64,000 bases of DNA, from assembly GCF_001625215.2 (NCBI RefSeq), contig NC_030383.2, forward strand, positions 59,820,949 to 59,884,948, read 5' to 3'. The stretch is from Daucus carota subsp. sativus (Eukaryota; Streptophyta; Magnoliopsida; Apiales; Apiaceae). How positions within the stretch are numbered: the stretch's first letter is position 1; the number at the start of each line of letters is the position of its first letter. The position numbers and the translations under genes were made by a program. This document shows, one piece after another, positions 1-12,128 of the stretch. The notes under the pieces are model-generated. The model was not told where the DNA came from, did no database searches, and saw only the letters and a program-made list of their open reading frames with translations.

Positions 1-1142
1 CTCCAAAAATATATGGAAAAAAATTAGGGAACGTATCAGGAATGTACATATTAAAATATATGTGAAAATTAATATTTATTAAAATATATAAAAGATTGCA
101 GCTTGTCAAAAAAAAGACCACTTCGAACGACTCGAAAAAAGTGTCCGAAAACTATATGAAAGCAATATCTCATTTCGACCGATAATAACCGATCAAAATT
201 TACTTATTTTCAACCGAAATTGACCACAATTGAATAATTTTGACCACTCCAGACTAGTTGAAAATAGGCTACTCGAAAATAGATAGACCGTTGATTTTTT
301 ACTTTTTTCTTCAATTGAATAACTTCGACTATTTTATCAATTGTCTAATTTCGACATGTCTGTGTTTATTTTTAGGGAATTTACCGAAATTATCATTTTT
401 TCTAAGTTTTTTCGACTGGCATCTGGTTCATGTGGTTGCAACACGTCACATACAGTATTTTTACAAATATTTTATAAGATATTTGAGAAAGATGTAATCT
501 TTTTACAAAAAGTGTTTTGGACTTGATTATTTATGATAAAATCCCTTATTTTTATTCAAAAAAAAGATTTTAAAATTTATCTTTAATTATATTATCAAAA
601 TACATAAATATATGTGTGTGTACTGAAACTCAAAAGATATGTTGGCAAAAAAAAAAAACTCAAAAGATATATTCAAAAGTGGAAGGAGTAATCCTCTTCT
701 TTTTTTTTTTTCTGAAGATGAAGGAGTAATCCTCTTGATAACATTTGTCATAGCGGAAACTGAAGAAGGAAGTTTAGTTAAATCAGAAAAAATTATGTAA
801 AATTAGAAAGAAAAAAAATGAATTATAAATTAAAAACTAATTATAACTTTTAAGATTTAAAAATATTTAAATATAGTAATATATAAATTATTAAAACTTT
901 ATAAGGAAAAAATTTATTTTTTATCTTTTACCTTCAAAGGTCCATTAGAAACTCTCTTTTTTTATCCAAACGGCCCGTTAAAATCATAAACCCCAAACGC
1001 CATCATTATATAGTAATTTAATCATATTAAACACATCAATATTTTCAAAAATATTAATCCTTTCTTAAAACATACAATTTTAATTATAACTTTACTTTTC
1101 TCTTTGATTGTCTCTGTCTAGATAGTTCCCCGCTGTTAGCAT
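1..1142. other. AT-rich intergenic DNA
   Basis: No gene is recognisable here. The stretch at about 100-430 has scattered CGACC/CGAAA motifs that could be debris of a CACTA-type element, but no terminus is visible. The open frames here are short and low-complexity. Confidence 0.5.
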
Positions 1143-1925
1143 TAGGGGTGATCGCGGTGCGGGCGGTGCGGTTTTTGGCTAAAACCGCAAACCAAACCGC
1201 GTATGCGGTTTTGCCAATTTCTCAAACCGCAACCGCACCACGAAAAGTTAAAACCACATAAACCGCACCACGAAAATGCGGTGCGGTTGCGGTGCGGTTT
1301 ATGCGGTTTATATATTATTATATGTTAAAATTAAATTATAAAATTTGTCAATAATTAAATTTTTTTCTGAGAAAATATAATATGATAAAAATGGAAATAC
1401 GAATACTAAAAGCCAAGGCCTGAAGAAATGAATTGAAAGCAAGCAAACCTGTCAAGATGTTTTATATAAAGTTCAGCATAAAATGCCTTAATTATTCATA
1501 TTAAATGCTTTCAAATAAAGTACATATAATTTAATATATTAAGAAATGATTTTAACAGATAGGTAAAAACTAAAAATAAACAAAATAAACAGTAGGCAGA
1601 ACATATACACATCCTTACATTCCAGACCACCTGAGGCCCAAATTGATATCTAATAAAGTAGCATACTAATGCATATATCCTCTAATATATATATATATAT
1701 TTATATATATAGTTAATATATTTTATTATATAATATATCAAATGCGGTGCGGTGCGGTTTTAACCGCATTTTGTAAAATAAAAACCGCAACCCGCACCGC
1801 ACCTTGCGGTTTGACAAATTTTCAAACCGCAACCGCACCACAAAAATTAAAAACCACGTATCGCGGTGCGGTTTGGTGCGGTGCGGGCGGTTTTTGCGGT
1901 TTATGCGGTTTGATGATCACCCCTA
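1143..1925. mobile_element. Non-autonomous hAT element with GCGGTTT subterminal arrays
   Basis: The ends are TAGGGGTGATC and GATCACCCCTA, an 11-bp perfect terminal inverted repeat. A perfect 8-bp duplication GTTAGCAT flanks them at 1135-1142 and 1926-1933, the size diagnostic of hAT elements. About 180 bp at each end is packed with GCGGTTT, GCGGTGC and their complements, and the 783-bp element is AT-rich in between. It has no transposase, so it needs one supplied in trans. In hAT elements such subterminal repeats are typically transposase binding sites; that role is inferred here. The intact TIR and duplication suggest a fairly recent insertion. Confidence 0.9.
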
Positions 1926-1933
1926 GTTAGCAT

Positions 1934-4900
1934 AAACAAAATCTCTGTGTTCTGCAAAATTTAAGTACTGCATCAACATTAACAAGGTCTTTTTAATTTA
2001 TTTACTGTTTATACAACAAAGAGTTACAAATTTACACTTAAATGCAGATTATTATTGTTGAAATTGCAAAACATTATTTACTTTAAAGAAATATTTATTT
2101 ATTAAATTTGGACATATATAGCAGATTAAGGTGATTCATGGTATGTACAGAGCATGTGGAAGTGATAGCATAATCTACCAAAAATTAGGAATCCACATAC
2201 ATATATAGTTCTCTGTATCTGACAAAATTTTCCGACAGAACAAACCAGGTTCATGGTATATATTACAGAGCATATGCAAGTGTTAAGTTGGTGCATAATC
2301 TGTCATGAATTTGCCATCTTGTATATATGTTCTAGCTATCGAGAATTTCATGATTTGTTTGTTAATGCCAGTTTATTATCATCAAGATAGCATGTCTTTG
2401 ATGTTGGTTTCATAGTTTACAATACATTATCATGCCTAACAATAATAATGTACATTATAAGCAGGGTCGGACTTCGGAGATGCTCTAATACCATTTGTGT
2501 TCTAATATTTCTTGTTCAGGTCACTTTACTTTGACATCCTAGGTCTGGTGACCCGTTTCTAAGCTTATCTAGTGATGGTTGTTTCTTACAAGATAGTGAA
2601 AAAACTGAAAAGTATTTTGCCTCATGCTCTTGCTGTTTCTTATCATTTGTTTAATCGTATTTTTCCAGAACCCTGAATTTAAATTTAAGTGAATAATTTT
2701 CAACTCTTTATAACAGATCGAAGAGGGTCAAGAATTCGAGTTTCAGTGAGACCATAATCCATAAAAACTAACACTATCTCATGCTATGCAGTTTTATTGC
2801 TGCAACTTGTTATTTGCACAACATTTGTAAGATGGTTGATTATACAGACACACTGCCACAGCAAAAACAGGGCGTTTTCATGTTTGAATTGTGGCATGTT
2901 AATCTAGCTTGCAGTATAATCAAAGTTTACAGGTCTCATCTGGTGTAGAACAAACTTATGCTAATTCCTAACTACTCTCTATTCCTCATTATAATATTAA
3001 TTACATTAATGAATCATACACATAATTACCAAAGCAATGCGATCGTGCATGTTTCAATACAAAAGTCTTGTCCCAAAAAAAATTATATCATTCAAAAATA
3101 TCAAGTTGAACACTTATTATCAAATGTTAGTCCTATAAAAAGAAATTCCAAATGTCATCCCGACTCGATGACTCTAAACTCACCTTTAGATAACTACCCG
3201 AGTACTGTATAATATATATTATATAATGAATTTTTTTAATTATTTTTACAAATACAAGAGAAGAATTCTTTCGTTATTTGGATATTGAAAAGCATAATTT
3301 CGAGATTAGATAACTTACCTAAAATCGATTTTAGAAACCCTTTTCTCGTGTCAATAAATCAACCCTCTCGTCGGCAAATAAAATGCGCAGTTCCTCGCAG
3401 GTAAAATGTGCAGAAAATAATGTACGCCGACAAGAACCCGTACTTAATATATTTGTATTCATATATACGGCCAGAATTACTCCATGATTTATGCAGTGAT
3501 GCACAGAGTTCCAGGAGGTCCCCAGTACAGCAAGTCGTACCAGAGAGGACTGAATCTCTCTGATCAAGAGAGGCAGTCAAGCCAAGTTCTACTCCGGAAA
3601 CAGATGAATTTATTACCGAACAAATTAAAACAAACACCTCAATGTTATAAACTAAAACTAGTTGATCATGCTTAAACCTCAATCCAACTTCATGCATGGG
3701 GATCTTCCAAATAAGTACCACTTCTAAGGATTCTCCTAGAACTCAACGTTATTTGTGTATCTATCTGACATGATTTTACTAAAATATTTCTTGATAAATG
3801 TAAAGTTAATATTGAGCAAGCACTATTGATAGGATGAAAAAAGTAATTTATGTAAAATAATGAGAATTTAGGGAATCCATGTGCCAAGTGATTTAATATG
3901 GAGTGAATGAATATTATATGTAGTTAGATAATTTATTTAGAGGTTTGCCAGGTTGTTTTGCATTTATATTGCTGTAGCGTGGCCATGTCGCCATGTTTGA
4001 GTTCTTTGTATTTTTGTTATAATATACTAATAATAATATTCCCAATAATTGATTAGTTTTTAATGGAAACTTTTGGCCTCCCAACACACAAGTTTGTCTT
4101 CAACCATTTATATACAATCCTCATTATTTGTTAGATATGTAATTTATATATGCACTTTTCAAATAGTTTAATATATCCTTTAAAAGAGTTATTTTAGTGA
4201 GAAATAAAATGTAAATTCTAATTTATAAATATGTGAATGTGGTAAAAAATTTCAAATAATTAGCAATCATAAAAATTGAAAAAACTACTTTCATTAACTA
4301 CTATTTATATATAGTATTCATATAAAAAAAATTATACATACATTATTTAAATTTTAAGTGCCTATATTCCCTCTGTGTGCTAGCCAACCAGATGCCTCAT
4401 TGGTTAAATGTACATTGACTTCACTCTTATCAACATTCTTGTGATGATAGATTGAAAGTGCACCCACCTATATACATATCCCATGTTATATATTTACATA
4501 ACAACTATCAACTATAATCAAGGTCAATGAAATTGTTATTATTGAATGAAATGGTTTATCAATTTATATACTTATTGAATTCTACAAAAATGGTAAGTAA
4601 GATTGAATTATTACCTAAACAAAACAAAAAATAACAAGAATGAATATTCAATGGTAACAACCATGTCAATCATTGAGTAAAAGAAGGTGCAGTGGCAGAT
4701 TAAGTATTCGTTGGAGCATGTTGAAATGGAATCCAGAGGTACAATCAATCACTCTCCGGAGATGGAGAAGACGTGTTTTAAATAATAGAGCTTACACATT
4801 TGATTAATAATTAGGCACAGAAGCAATCAATATATCATTTCAAAACATTTAGATTTCTAGTTACATGTATAACTTTATGTCATCAAAGTACATTTCAATG

Positions 4901-5624
4901 TATGCTAAACTCAAAATAGCTAGATATATCATACACAAATATGCTCTGCACATGATTTGTTAAACTTAATTATATAATCACCGTTTAATCACTGCTTAGG
5001 TTTCATTACAATGGTTATTGAGTGCTAGAGCACTAAAGTTGAATCAGAACATTTTAATTAAGATGAACTCAGATCTGTTATTAAATTCGAATTATGATAA
5101 TTAAATATCATGTAGTTATGGATTACTGTGGAAAAATATATGTGATGCAGGACATTTGTACCCACAACATAGATATATCATTGGAGTTTGGCCTAAAGCC
5201 AAAGCTAGTTAGATCTTGAATAAGATTTGCTTACACATTCTAATCCTTTGATAGAGGAAATGATATGTGTATGAAAAGATAACTAGGTTTCCCAAGTTCC
5301 ATTAGAAAGTGGAAAATACATACAACTTGAGGATGATTATAAGGTACAAACTTTTTCCACTAGAAACATCCTCACACTCTCTATGGGAAACTTAATGGAA
5401 ACTTATCACATAATCTAATCAAACATTACATTCCGAAATCTGCTAAGCAAAAATTACATGCAGCAGCAAGCCGGAAGATTTCAAGAGGAAAGAGTATATA
5501 TAAAGGTAAAATATATCCACAAAGCCAAAATCACCCTCAAAGTACACTCCCCACATAAAAAAGAGAAAAAAAAAGAAGAAAAAAAAACACTCAAGAATAG
5601 TCTTCCGACATCGGAAAAATGGAC
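1934..5624. other. Intergenic DNA without a recognisable gene
   Basis: This is AT-rich sequence with only short open frames. The longest, on either strand around 3330-3890, overlap each other and have no recognisable domain, so I do not call them. A tract at 2468-2500 resembles a decayed tRNA-primer-binding motif, but no terminal repeats could be found. Confidence 0.5.
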
Positions 5625-6083
5625 TTAATCTTCATGAATGCTTTCTAGTTGAGGTAACCATTGGCCACTCTTACTACAGCTCCTCCGATCGCGTCGTGAG
5701 GCCTTCTTTTCCGACGTAACAATTTTCTGACAGGGATCCGGCAGCACAACAACATCAATGCTGTTAATGCTTTTAGGTTTTTTGGAAGATGTTTTCGGAT
5801 TTTTATGATTTCTCTTTTTTTCGGGCAAAGAAGAAGAAGGTATCAAAAAATAAATACTCCCTCTCTTGAGCTCAGTCTCTGGTGACAAGATCAAGATTCT
5901 CCTAACTACGCCTTGAGAGCAAGGTTTGCTCAAGACATGATTAGGGTTGTTGCTTAGAATCTCCCCGGCGGTGACCGGACGTGTGATCTCTTCAACATGG
6001 CCATTTAAATGAACTATTCGGATCAAATCCAAAGCTCCACAAGGAAGAACACAAGCCAAACAACATCTCAAACTGTTTCCCAT
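5625..6083 (-). CDS. PADRE (DUF4228) domain protein
   Basis: This intronless gene encodes 152 residues starting at MGNSLRCC. I chose this ATG rather than the in-frame one 39 bp upstream because MGNS followed by Cys pairs is the usual family start and a plausible N-myristoylation and palmitoylation signal. The DUF4228/PADRE domain runs from about residue 18 to 85: LIRIVHLNGHVEE, then a TAGEIL segment, then VRRILILSPETELKRGSIYFLIP. A basic Ser/Lys linker follows, and the conserved C-terminal box is WLPQLESIHED. Family members are small plant proteins often induced by pathogens and stress; their biochemical activity is unknown. A TATA box lies about 130 bp upstream of the ATG. Family assignment is firm, the exact paralogue is not. 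Confidence 0.88.
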   Translation of the reverse strand: MGNSLRCCLACVLPCGALDLIRIVHLNGHVEEITRPVTAGEILSNNPNHVLSKPCSQGVVRRILILSPETELKRGSIYFLIPSSSLPEKKRNHKNPKTSSKKPKSINSIDVVVLPDPCQKIVTSEKKASRRDRRSCSKSGQWLPQLESIHED

Positions 6084-6212
6084 CTTTCTAATGTAGATGA
6101 TTAACTCAAGAGTTATATACAAGCTTGATCTTAAATATATATAACTTTGTGTTTTTTCTTACAATCTTTGTGGTTGATTTGAATTGTGTTATGGATGGGA
6201 TTGAATGTACTC

Positions 6213-6221
6213 ATATATATA
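6213..6221 (-). promoter_or_regulatory. TATA box of the PADRE gene
   Basis: On the minus strand the sequence CTATATATATGA lies about 130 bp upstream of the chosen ATG. Its position fits a core promoter with a 5' UTR of roughly 100 bases. Confidence 0.5.
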
Positions 6222-6984
6222 GAGGGGCTTCATAACTGTCCTTGCAAACTACATGGTGGTAATAATATATATTATAATACTTTGAACGGAAATGTCATTT
6301 TTGCCCCTCGGCATTTCTCTAATTAATCAGTAGCTGTATAGAGAATTAAAGTACTATTCCGTTTTGAATTTGAAATACAGATCAATATCACTTGCTATCA
6401 TGTTTAAAATTTATTTCATATTTTAAAATCACTTAAAGTTTAAATTATAGAACAACAATCAATTTCAAGTACAAATAAGTATATTTTAGAGGTTTAACAG
6501 TGAAGCATAATCATTGAACTGAAGAGAAGCTCTCTGTTTTCTGCTTTCTGGCCTTCTGGGTAAGCTTCCTTTATTGTCAATACTTGCAAGTATAATTAAC
6601 TTAAGCCGTCACATTGTGATATTAAAAAAAAGTTTCTTAATCCATAATTATGCGCAATAATACAATATTAAGGAACATTTAAATTCATAGAATAATAATC
6701 TCTAATGATTATTACATGTTCCTGGTTCTAAAACTGTTAGGAGTGCCTAATCATCATGCATGTTCACAATATTAGATATTTTTTTGATTGATTTTATGAA
6801 TTTCAACCGCTGCATTAAAACAAAACATTTCTGGGGCAACCTAGCTAAGTAGCTAACTATAAATGCTAAAGTTTTGTTGGGGCATTAAAATTGGACCCGT
6901 GAACAAGATTTAATATTATTAGATTAGATCTAGATGGGCAATGTTAATAAAATTAATTTATTGTATTTTAGTAGATAAAATATC

Positions 6985-7360
6985 ATATATAAGTCCTGTC
7001 GTAACATAACTACCGACAGACGTTCTGTCGCAAATTCAACTTTGTTCAAAAAGAAAACCAGAACCCACAACAGACCTGTGACGGAAACTTCCATCGTAAG
7101 TTAGTTAATATACGACGTCGTAAGATAAAATTTATCCGGACAAGGATTTGAGGTCCACAACATATTTGCGATGGAAAGTTTCGTCAGTAAATTCTGAAAC
7201 TTACGATGGTATTAATACTTGCGACGTATGTTGGGAATTGTGACGTATTTTGTAACTTTTGACTTGACCAAAAATGACGGGAAAAATCCGTCGTAAAGTA
7301 GGAACTTACGATGGACTTGCGCCTTAACTTACTTCGTAAAAACCCTATTTTGTTGTAGTG
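6985..7360. mobile_element. CACTA-type element fragment (one end)
   Basis: The right end reads CCCTATTTTGTTGTAGTG, the complement of a CACTACAACAAAATAGGG terminus typical of plant CACTA elements. Inside it lie many scattered GTCGTAAG, GACGGAA and CGATGG motifs in both orientations, resembling CACTA subterminal repeats. I could not find the matching CACTACAAC end on the left, so this is a truncated or decayed copy; the left limit is approximate. Confidence 0.6.
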
Positions 7361-8186
7361 ACCCAAGTAGATGGTCTTTTGCCGAATTTAATCTTTACCA
7401 ATTTCAACAGATTAAGCTCAATCGAATTAAATAAATGTTTTTCATGGTGATGTCCTTTTAATATATAAAGGTACATACCCGTATATTATTATATGACAAT
7501 TTATCTTTCATCTTTAGATATATAATTAATCTACAAAATCTATAATTATTCTTTTACGAAAATTGAGGGTCATACCAGAATAATTAATTATAATTATATA
7601 TTGTCTTATTATAGTGACAAAATTTTATTCACATATATCAATGCTATATTACAATCCATTGAAAGTGAGGATTCGAAGATGCAACAGTATATATTATATG
7701 AGTGAGTTTAATTGTTAAAATAGTATTTCGTTAGAATATCTCCAGAGTTGTTAGCTAAAATACATTAATACATATTAAAAATAAAAAATCTATAAAAATC
7801 TATAAAAAAAAAACTTAATTATAACATTTTTCTTATCTATAAATATAATCAACTTCTGTTTTTTTATATATTTATTAAACTTTTACATGTTGTAAAAATC
7901 TGTAAAAGCCAAAATTACATCATTTGTTAGCATATTAAAATAATATATATCAATATTCTATTCAACACAACCTATTGTCAATAATATATTATTTTTATCT
8001 AATATTTCTACATTTCTAATCTATCCAACCCCTCGGAAATGCTCTCCCAACCTCTATTGATTATTTGGTTGAGAACATGACCCTGAAAAGGCGAGGATAG
8101 ATGTGGTCAATTTAGCACTTATTAGGTTGCTCCAGTCCAACGAAACCAGCTGGACTTGATCTAAGCTGATTTTTTTATTATATATA
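7361..8186. other. AT-rich intergenic DNA
   Basis: I see no gene. Segment 7735-8045 starts with ATATCTCCAGAG and ends with CTCGGAAATGCTC, which may be the worn ends of a Tourist-like MITE, but there is no convincing target duplication. Confidence 0.35.
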
Positions 8187-8489
8187 CTCCCTCCGTCCCC
8201 CTCAATTGTTTACATTGGAGGGGGACACGGAGACCAAGACAATGTATGAAAAATGATTAAGTTAGATGAAAAGTGGGTAAAGTGGTGGGACCCATCAATA
8301 TTTAATAATAGATTTGAGATAGTGGAGGAAAGTAGTGGGTGTAATAGTAGTTTTTATTGTTAAATATGAGATAGTGGGGGAAGATAGTGGGTGTAATGAT
8401 GGAAAAAACTTACTATATATGGTAATGTAAAGAAATGAGAGGGACATCCCAAAATAGTAACTGTAAAGAAATGAGAGGGACAGAGGGAG
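8187..8489. mobile_element. Stowaway MITE
   Basis: The element starts CTCCCTCCGTCCC and ends GGGACAGAGGGAG, flanked by TA on both sides (8185-8186 and 8490-8491), the hallmark of Tc1/mariner-type Stowaway MITEs. It is 303 bp and non-coding. Its right end carries a partial tandem copy of the segment GTAAAGAAATGAGAGGGAC. A truncated relative lies at 50552-50728 inside a hAT element. Confidence 0.85.
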
Positions 8490-8491
8490 TA

Positions 8492-9603
8492 CATAAGTCA
8501 CATATACTCCTTAAATCGCTCGCCAAACAAACAACTTCGAAACATTATAATATTAATTTACCTCATACATATATGTTTGATATATTATATAAATATGCAG
8601 CTGGCAGAGTATATACAAAGACTTGGTGGAGTTACATTCATCTGCTTCTCACTCAACTCAATTAATTGTTTTAAGTAGTTCTTTTTCTTGGCACCCTGAA
8701 TCCCGGGTCTGCGATTGAGTGTTAATAATATAATAGACAATGTTTTTGTATAACGGTATAAGTCGAGTATGAAACACGAATATTGGATGTGAATGACAAA
8801 AAACTTGGGGTACAACTCGAGTCCGCGTGCGTCCTATTTATGTATTTATTTTATTTTATTTTTTTCCATATTTACGGATATAATTGGATGTATTGCTAAA
8901 TAGCTAACTTATTTCCTAGTCAAAACAGTTACTTAAAACAGTTAATTTAATCCACGAACAACTAGTCACCGTCTAATTTCAAAGGAGGACTAATCTGAAA
9001 AATCTTCTTCATATAAAAGTGAGTTTTCTTCCTAACTAATAGTTCAAGGAAAGTAAGTTAGACATTATATAAAGGGTAAAACTATATAAAAGTGGCTGTA
9101 AAATCTGTTACGAAAATAACATGATATCAGTCATGACGTGGCAGTTTAGAATGATTTAATTAAGAGAGATTAATTCATATAAGAGGTCCATTATTATTGT
9201 TTAAATTATAATCAATAAACACATGACATTCACGTATCATTTTGTATATATTTTTTATACCTAAATTGGGTATTTCTAGCATTTTTCTTGTATAAATAGT
9301 TATTAGAACATCTTCAACGATGCTGGTTAAAATGATTGATTATATGAAACTCGTAAGTTATAATGTAATATGACTATATTTTAAAAATAGTATGTTATTA
9401 TTATTTGAAACTGTTATAAATGAAATGATAATGTGTATTTGAAGTGAACAAATTTTTATTATATAATATATAATTTCTATTGATAAGAGATTTATTGAAT
9501 TTTAGCTAAAATATTGAGGGAATAGAAAATTTTAGCAATAATAATTGGGAAATGTAGACTTTATTATGGACTTACAATTCGTTAAACTATAACAACATTG
9601 TGA
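8492..9603. other. Intergenic DNA, nothing recognised
   Basis: AT-rich sequence between a Stowaway MITE and a large Mutator-like element. No coding region, RNA gene or terminal repeat could be supported. Confidence 0.5.
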
Positions 9604-9617
9604 TTTAAATAAGAGTA

Positions 9618-9745
9618 GAGTTTATTGCATTTTGCACCCCCCTGGATTTCCGAAAAAGCACTTTATGGCGTATATTTTGTATAATTGCAGCGTTCACCCC
9701 TCTCGTTTGAAAAGCGCAGCAATTGGAACCCTTCCGTCATTGAAC
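9618..9745 (+). repeat. Left terminal inverted repeat of the MULE
   Basis: It pairs with the right repeat over about 120 bp at roughly 90 percent identity by eye. One homopolymer C difference lies near base 20 and a few substitutions are scattered along it. Similarity fades after the CAATTGGAACCC block. Confidence 0.88.
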
Positions 9746-9936
9746 CGTTAAGTTTACTCAAGACCGTTAACTGAGGGGCATTTGACCCATTTTCAACACA
9801 GTAAAAGTACCGTTACCCCTCAGTTGTATATATACACATATAGTAAATAATTTTTATTTGTCTCTCTCCCATCTTATCTCTTCTGTTCTTATCTTTTCTT
9901 CTCTTCTTCTCTTCTTTATTTACTTTTTCATCGATA

Positions 9937-10362
9937 ATGACTGAAAGATGTCTGTGTGGTAATTGGTTGGCAACAAAAACTGCTTGGACTGATCTAAATG
10001 CAGGCCGGCGGTTTGTTTCTTGTGAAAGATGTCGATTTTTCCGGTGGTTGGATGAGCCGCTTTGTGAGCGTGCAAGAGCAATAATACCTGGGTTGTTGAG
10101 AAAAATTAATAAACTCGAAGCACAAACAAAACAAGTTGAGTGCAAGAGAATTGGATTTGGTTCGCAACAGATCGGAGGTCATTTGGCATGTTCCGAGGTA
10201 GGGAGAAGGGGTTTCGTGGGTGAAAGGGACATGGAGTACCTAAAAGGATCTAAAGATGAGAAGTGCGGTTGCAATGTTGCACTTACTTTGTTGATTGTCA
10301 CCTGGATTGCAATAATTTTGTATAGTTTCTGCAAGATCCAAGATGTTGAAGTAGATGACTAG
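9937..10362 (+). CDS. GRF-type zinc-finger protein with C-terminal membrane segment, carried by the MULE
   Basis: A single-exon 141-residue open frame. The N-terminus is a GRF-type zinc finger: Cys5-x-Cys7-Gly, then GRRFVSCERCRFFRWLDE with Cys29 and Cys32. A charged, probably coiled helix follows at about 45-70 (LLRKINKLEAQTKQVE). A hydrophobic segment at about 114-132 (VALTLLIVTWIAIILYSF) looks like a C-terminal membrane anchor. GRF fingers bind nucleic acid in other proteins; small GRF plus coiled-coil plus TM proteins are widespread in plants and their role is unknown. The frame is intact and sits about 190 bp inside the left TIR, so it is probably cargo of the MULE. It could be a captured host gene or an element-encoded accessory protein. 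Confidence 0.75.
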   Translation: MTERCLCGNWLATKTAWTDLNAGRRFVSCERCRFFRWLDEPLCERARAIIPGLLRKINKLEAQTKQVECKRIGFGSQQIGGHLACSEVGRRGFVGERDMEYLKGSKDEKCGCNVALTLLIVTWIAIILYSFCKIQDVEVDD

Positions 10363-10811
10363 GTTGGTAGGTAGTTGTTCATGTCATTATCTTCGATTTA
10401 AGTAGTTTCATTGAGTAATGTTTGATGAACGCTGTATTGTATTTGTTTGAAATGAATTCTGTTAATGCGTCCCTCATGTTTGTTTTGTGTTTGAGAAGGG
10501 TATAGCACATATGAGGACAGATGCTACAATAAAACAGATGAAGAGATAAAAGTAGAAAACAAGTATAAATGCTAACCAAACTCAATGAATGACATAGATA
10601 AAAGCAGATGGATAGCATAAATGTTTTGCTCTTAATGTTTAGGATCAGATACAACCAACCAAAAGACATTCAAGTTTTGAAGCGGCCAACAACAAAAGAA
10701 ATTGCTCAACAAAAAGAAACAGACCATTTCTCAAAAGTTAATGAAACAGAGCAATTCTCAAAAGACCCTAGTTGTTTCTGAACGAAAACAATCCAAGTAG
10801 CAAATATAGTG
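10363..10811. other. Internal MULE DNA, no gene recognised
   Basis: AT-rich spacer between the GRF gene (+) and the minus-strand frames. It probably holds the 3' ends of both convergent transcripts. No motif could be assigned. Confidence 0.4.
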
Positions 10812-11110
10812 TCAATACCATGGGACCATGGGACCCTTGTTCTTCCTTGATGCTCCCTGCAACTGCTTAAGAGTTGTGTATTTCTGACCATCTCTTTCGA
10901 AGTACTCAACTCCTGAGGGGCCTGTTTTTGCTGGTGGTTTGAAAGGTTTGACAATACCTCCATGAACGAGCAGTTGTTTGCCATCTTTGATTGGGCTGGA
11001 TCTGGGAGATCTTCCGGCAAGTATCTTGAACCTAGGTGATTTCTTTGTCTCTGAATCTTGGCTGGCAAACATCTCATTTTGTGTTTTTTGTAGGTCATCT
11101 AGCTTTTGCT
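10812..11110 (-). pseudogene. C-terminal coding remnant inside the MULE, cut by a hAT insertion
   Basis: An open frame of about 100 codons ends at 10812 with GPMVPWY. It is basic and proline-rich (KSPRFKILAGRSPRSSP, then VEYFERDGQKYTTL) and starts with a short helical stretch QKLDDLQKTQNEMF. Just upstream the coding strand is interrupted by a hAT element whose 8-bp duplication CTTTTGCT lies at 11103-11110. On the far side, at 12003-12060, a Glu/Lys-rich segment could continue the same exon, but a stop codon lies near the join. I do not recognise a domain. It is plausibly the last exon of the PB1-like gene. Confidence 0.45.
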
Positions 11111-11994
11111 TAGGGCTGAGCAAACGGTCGGTTCGGTCGAAAACCGAACCGAACCGAAATAACCGAAAACCGAACTTTCATATTTTTTGAAACCGAATCG
11201 AACCGTACTTGTTTTTCAAACCGAACCGAACCGAACCGAAATTACTTCGGTTTTTTCGGTTTGGTTCGGTTAAAACCGAACTTTATATATAAAAAAACTC
11301 AGACTCAGAAAATCAAACAAACAGGCTGTAACTCAAAGATAAACCAACAACTCGGACGCTACTCAGAACGACTCGGTGACCGAGAACGGCGACTCAACTC
11401 AAATCAAATGGATGCGGAAACACAGAAGTCAACCTACTGAATACCAACAAAAGCAACTCGCAAATCGGAGTTATTAACATCACAACAAAAACTCAAATCG
11501 GATTTCAGCAACTCAAGGAATGAATTTATCAACAAGACTCAACAGCAACACAAACTATCTACTTGCAAAACAAAGCAGGCTGACTCAGTAAACAAGGCAG
11601 ACTCGCAACTCGATATAATACTATGCTGAATCGTTCTTCAATCGAATGTGAAGCTGGTAGCTGGAGATGAGAATGGAGGCTAGAGGCGTGATAAATGCTA
11701 ATTAGGGTTAGAGTTCAGTGGACTCACAAGTCACGGGCTGTAATAGTATTAGATATTTTTAAGTATTATTATATATATAAATATAAATAATTTAAAATCA
11801 TATATATATAAAACTTCGGTTATTTCGGTTAAACCGAAATTTTGGTTTCAGAAACCGGACCGAACCGAACTTTTTGTTCGGTTAAAACCGAAAACCGAAC
11901 TAACCGAAATTTTCAGAAACTTCAAACCAAACCGGACCGAATTTATGCGGTTCGGTTCGGTTATTTCGGTTCGGTTCGGTTTTGCTCAGCCCTA
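11111..11994. mobile_element. Non-autonomous hAT element with CGGTTCGGTT arrays, nested in the MULE
   Basis: The ends are TAGGGCTGAGCAAA and TTTGCTCAGCCCTA, a 14-bp perfect inverted repeat. A perfect 8-bp duplication CTTTTGCT lies at 11103-11110 and 11995-12002. Both subterminal regions, about 150 bp each, are dense arrays of CGGTTCGGTT and its complement plus AACCGAA units. The 884-bp element has no transposase. It inserted after the host MULE, because it splits a MULE-internal coding segment. Confidence 0.92.
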
Positions 11995-12002
11995 CTTTTG
12001 CT

Positions 12003-12128
12003 ACAAAGTTTCTCCATTTTCTTCATCTTCCTGCATCTTTTTTTCTGTATCAAGTTTCTACAGGACAAATGACAACCACACAACACCTTAAACTCCTTTT
12101 TCATGTTGCTGTATAACCACACAACACC
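12003..12128. other. MULE segment with a short tandem duplication
   Basis: The sequence CACACAACACCTTAAAC occurs twice, about 50 bp apart (near 12076 and 12118), giving two copies of the end of the minus-strand reading frame region. A short glutamate/lysine-rich frame lies near 12010-12060 on the minus strand. Confidence 0.4.

Noticed and set aside
2468-2500. Possible LTR primer-binding motif (GCTCTAATACCATTT)
   Set aside because: It differs from the usual motif and no terminal repeats or target duplication were found around it.
3484-3675. 63-codon frame with HRVPGGP, vaguely like a CLE peptide
   Set aside because: CLE peptides end in a conserved PLHN-type dodecapeptide near the C-terminus and have a signal peptide; neither is present. 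The opposite strand is equally open.
9813-10182. Minus-strand frames opposite the GRF gene
   Set aside because: Antisense shadows of the zinc-finger coding region.
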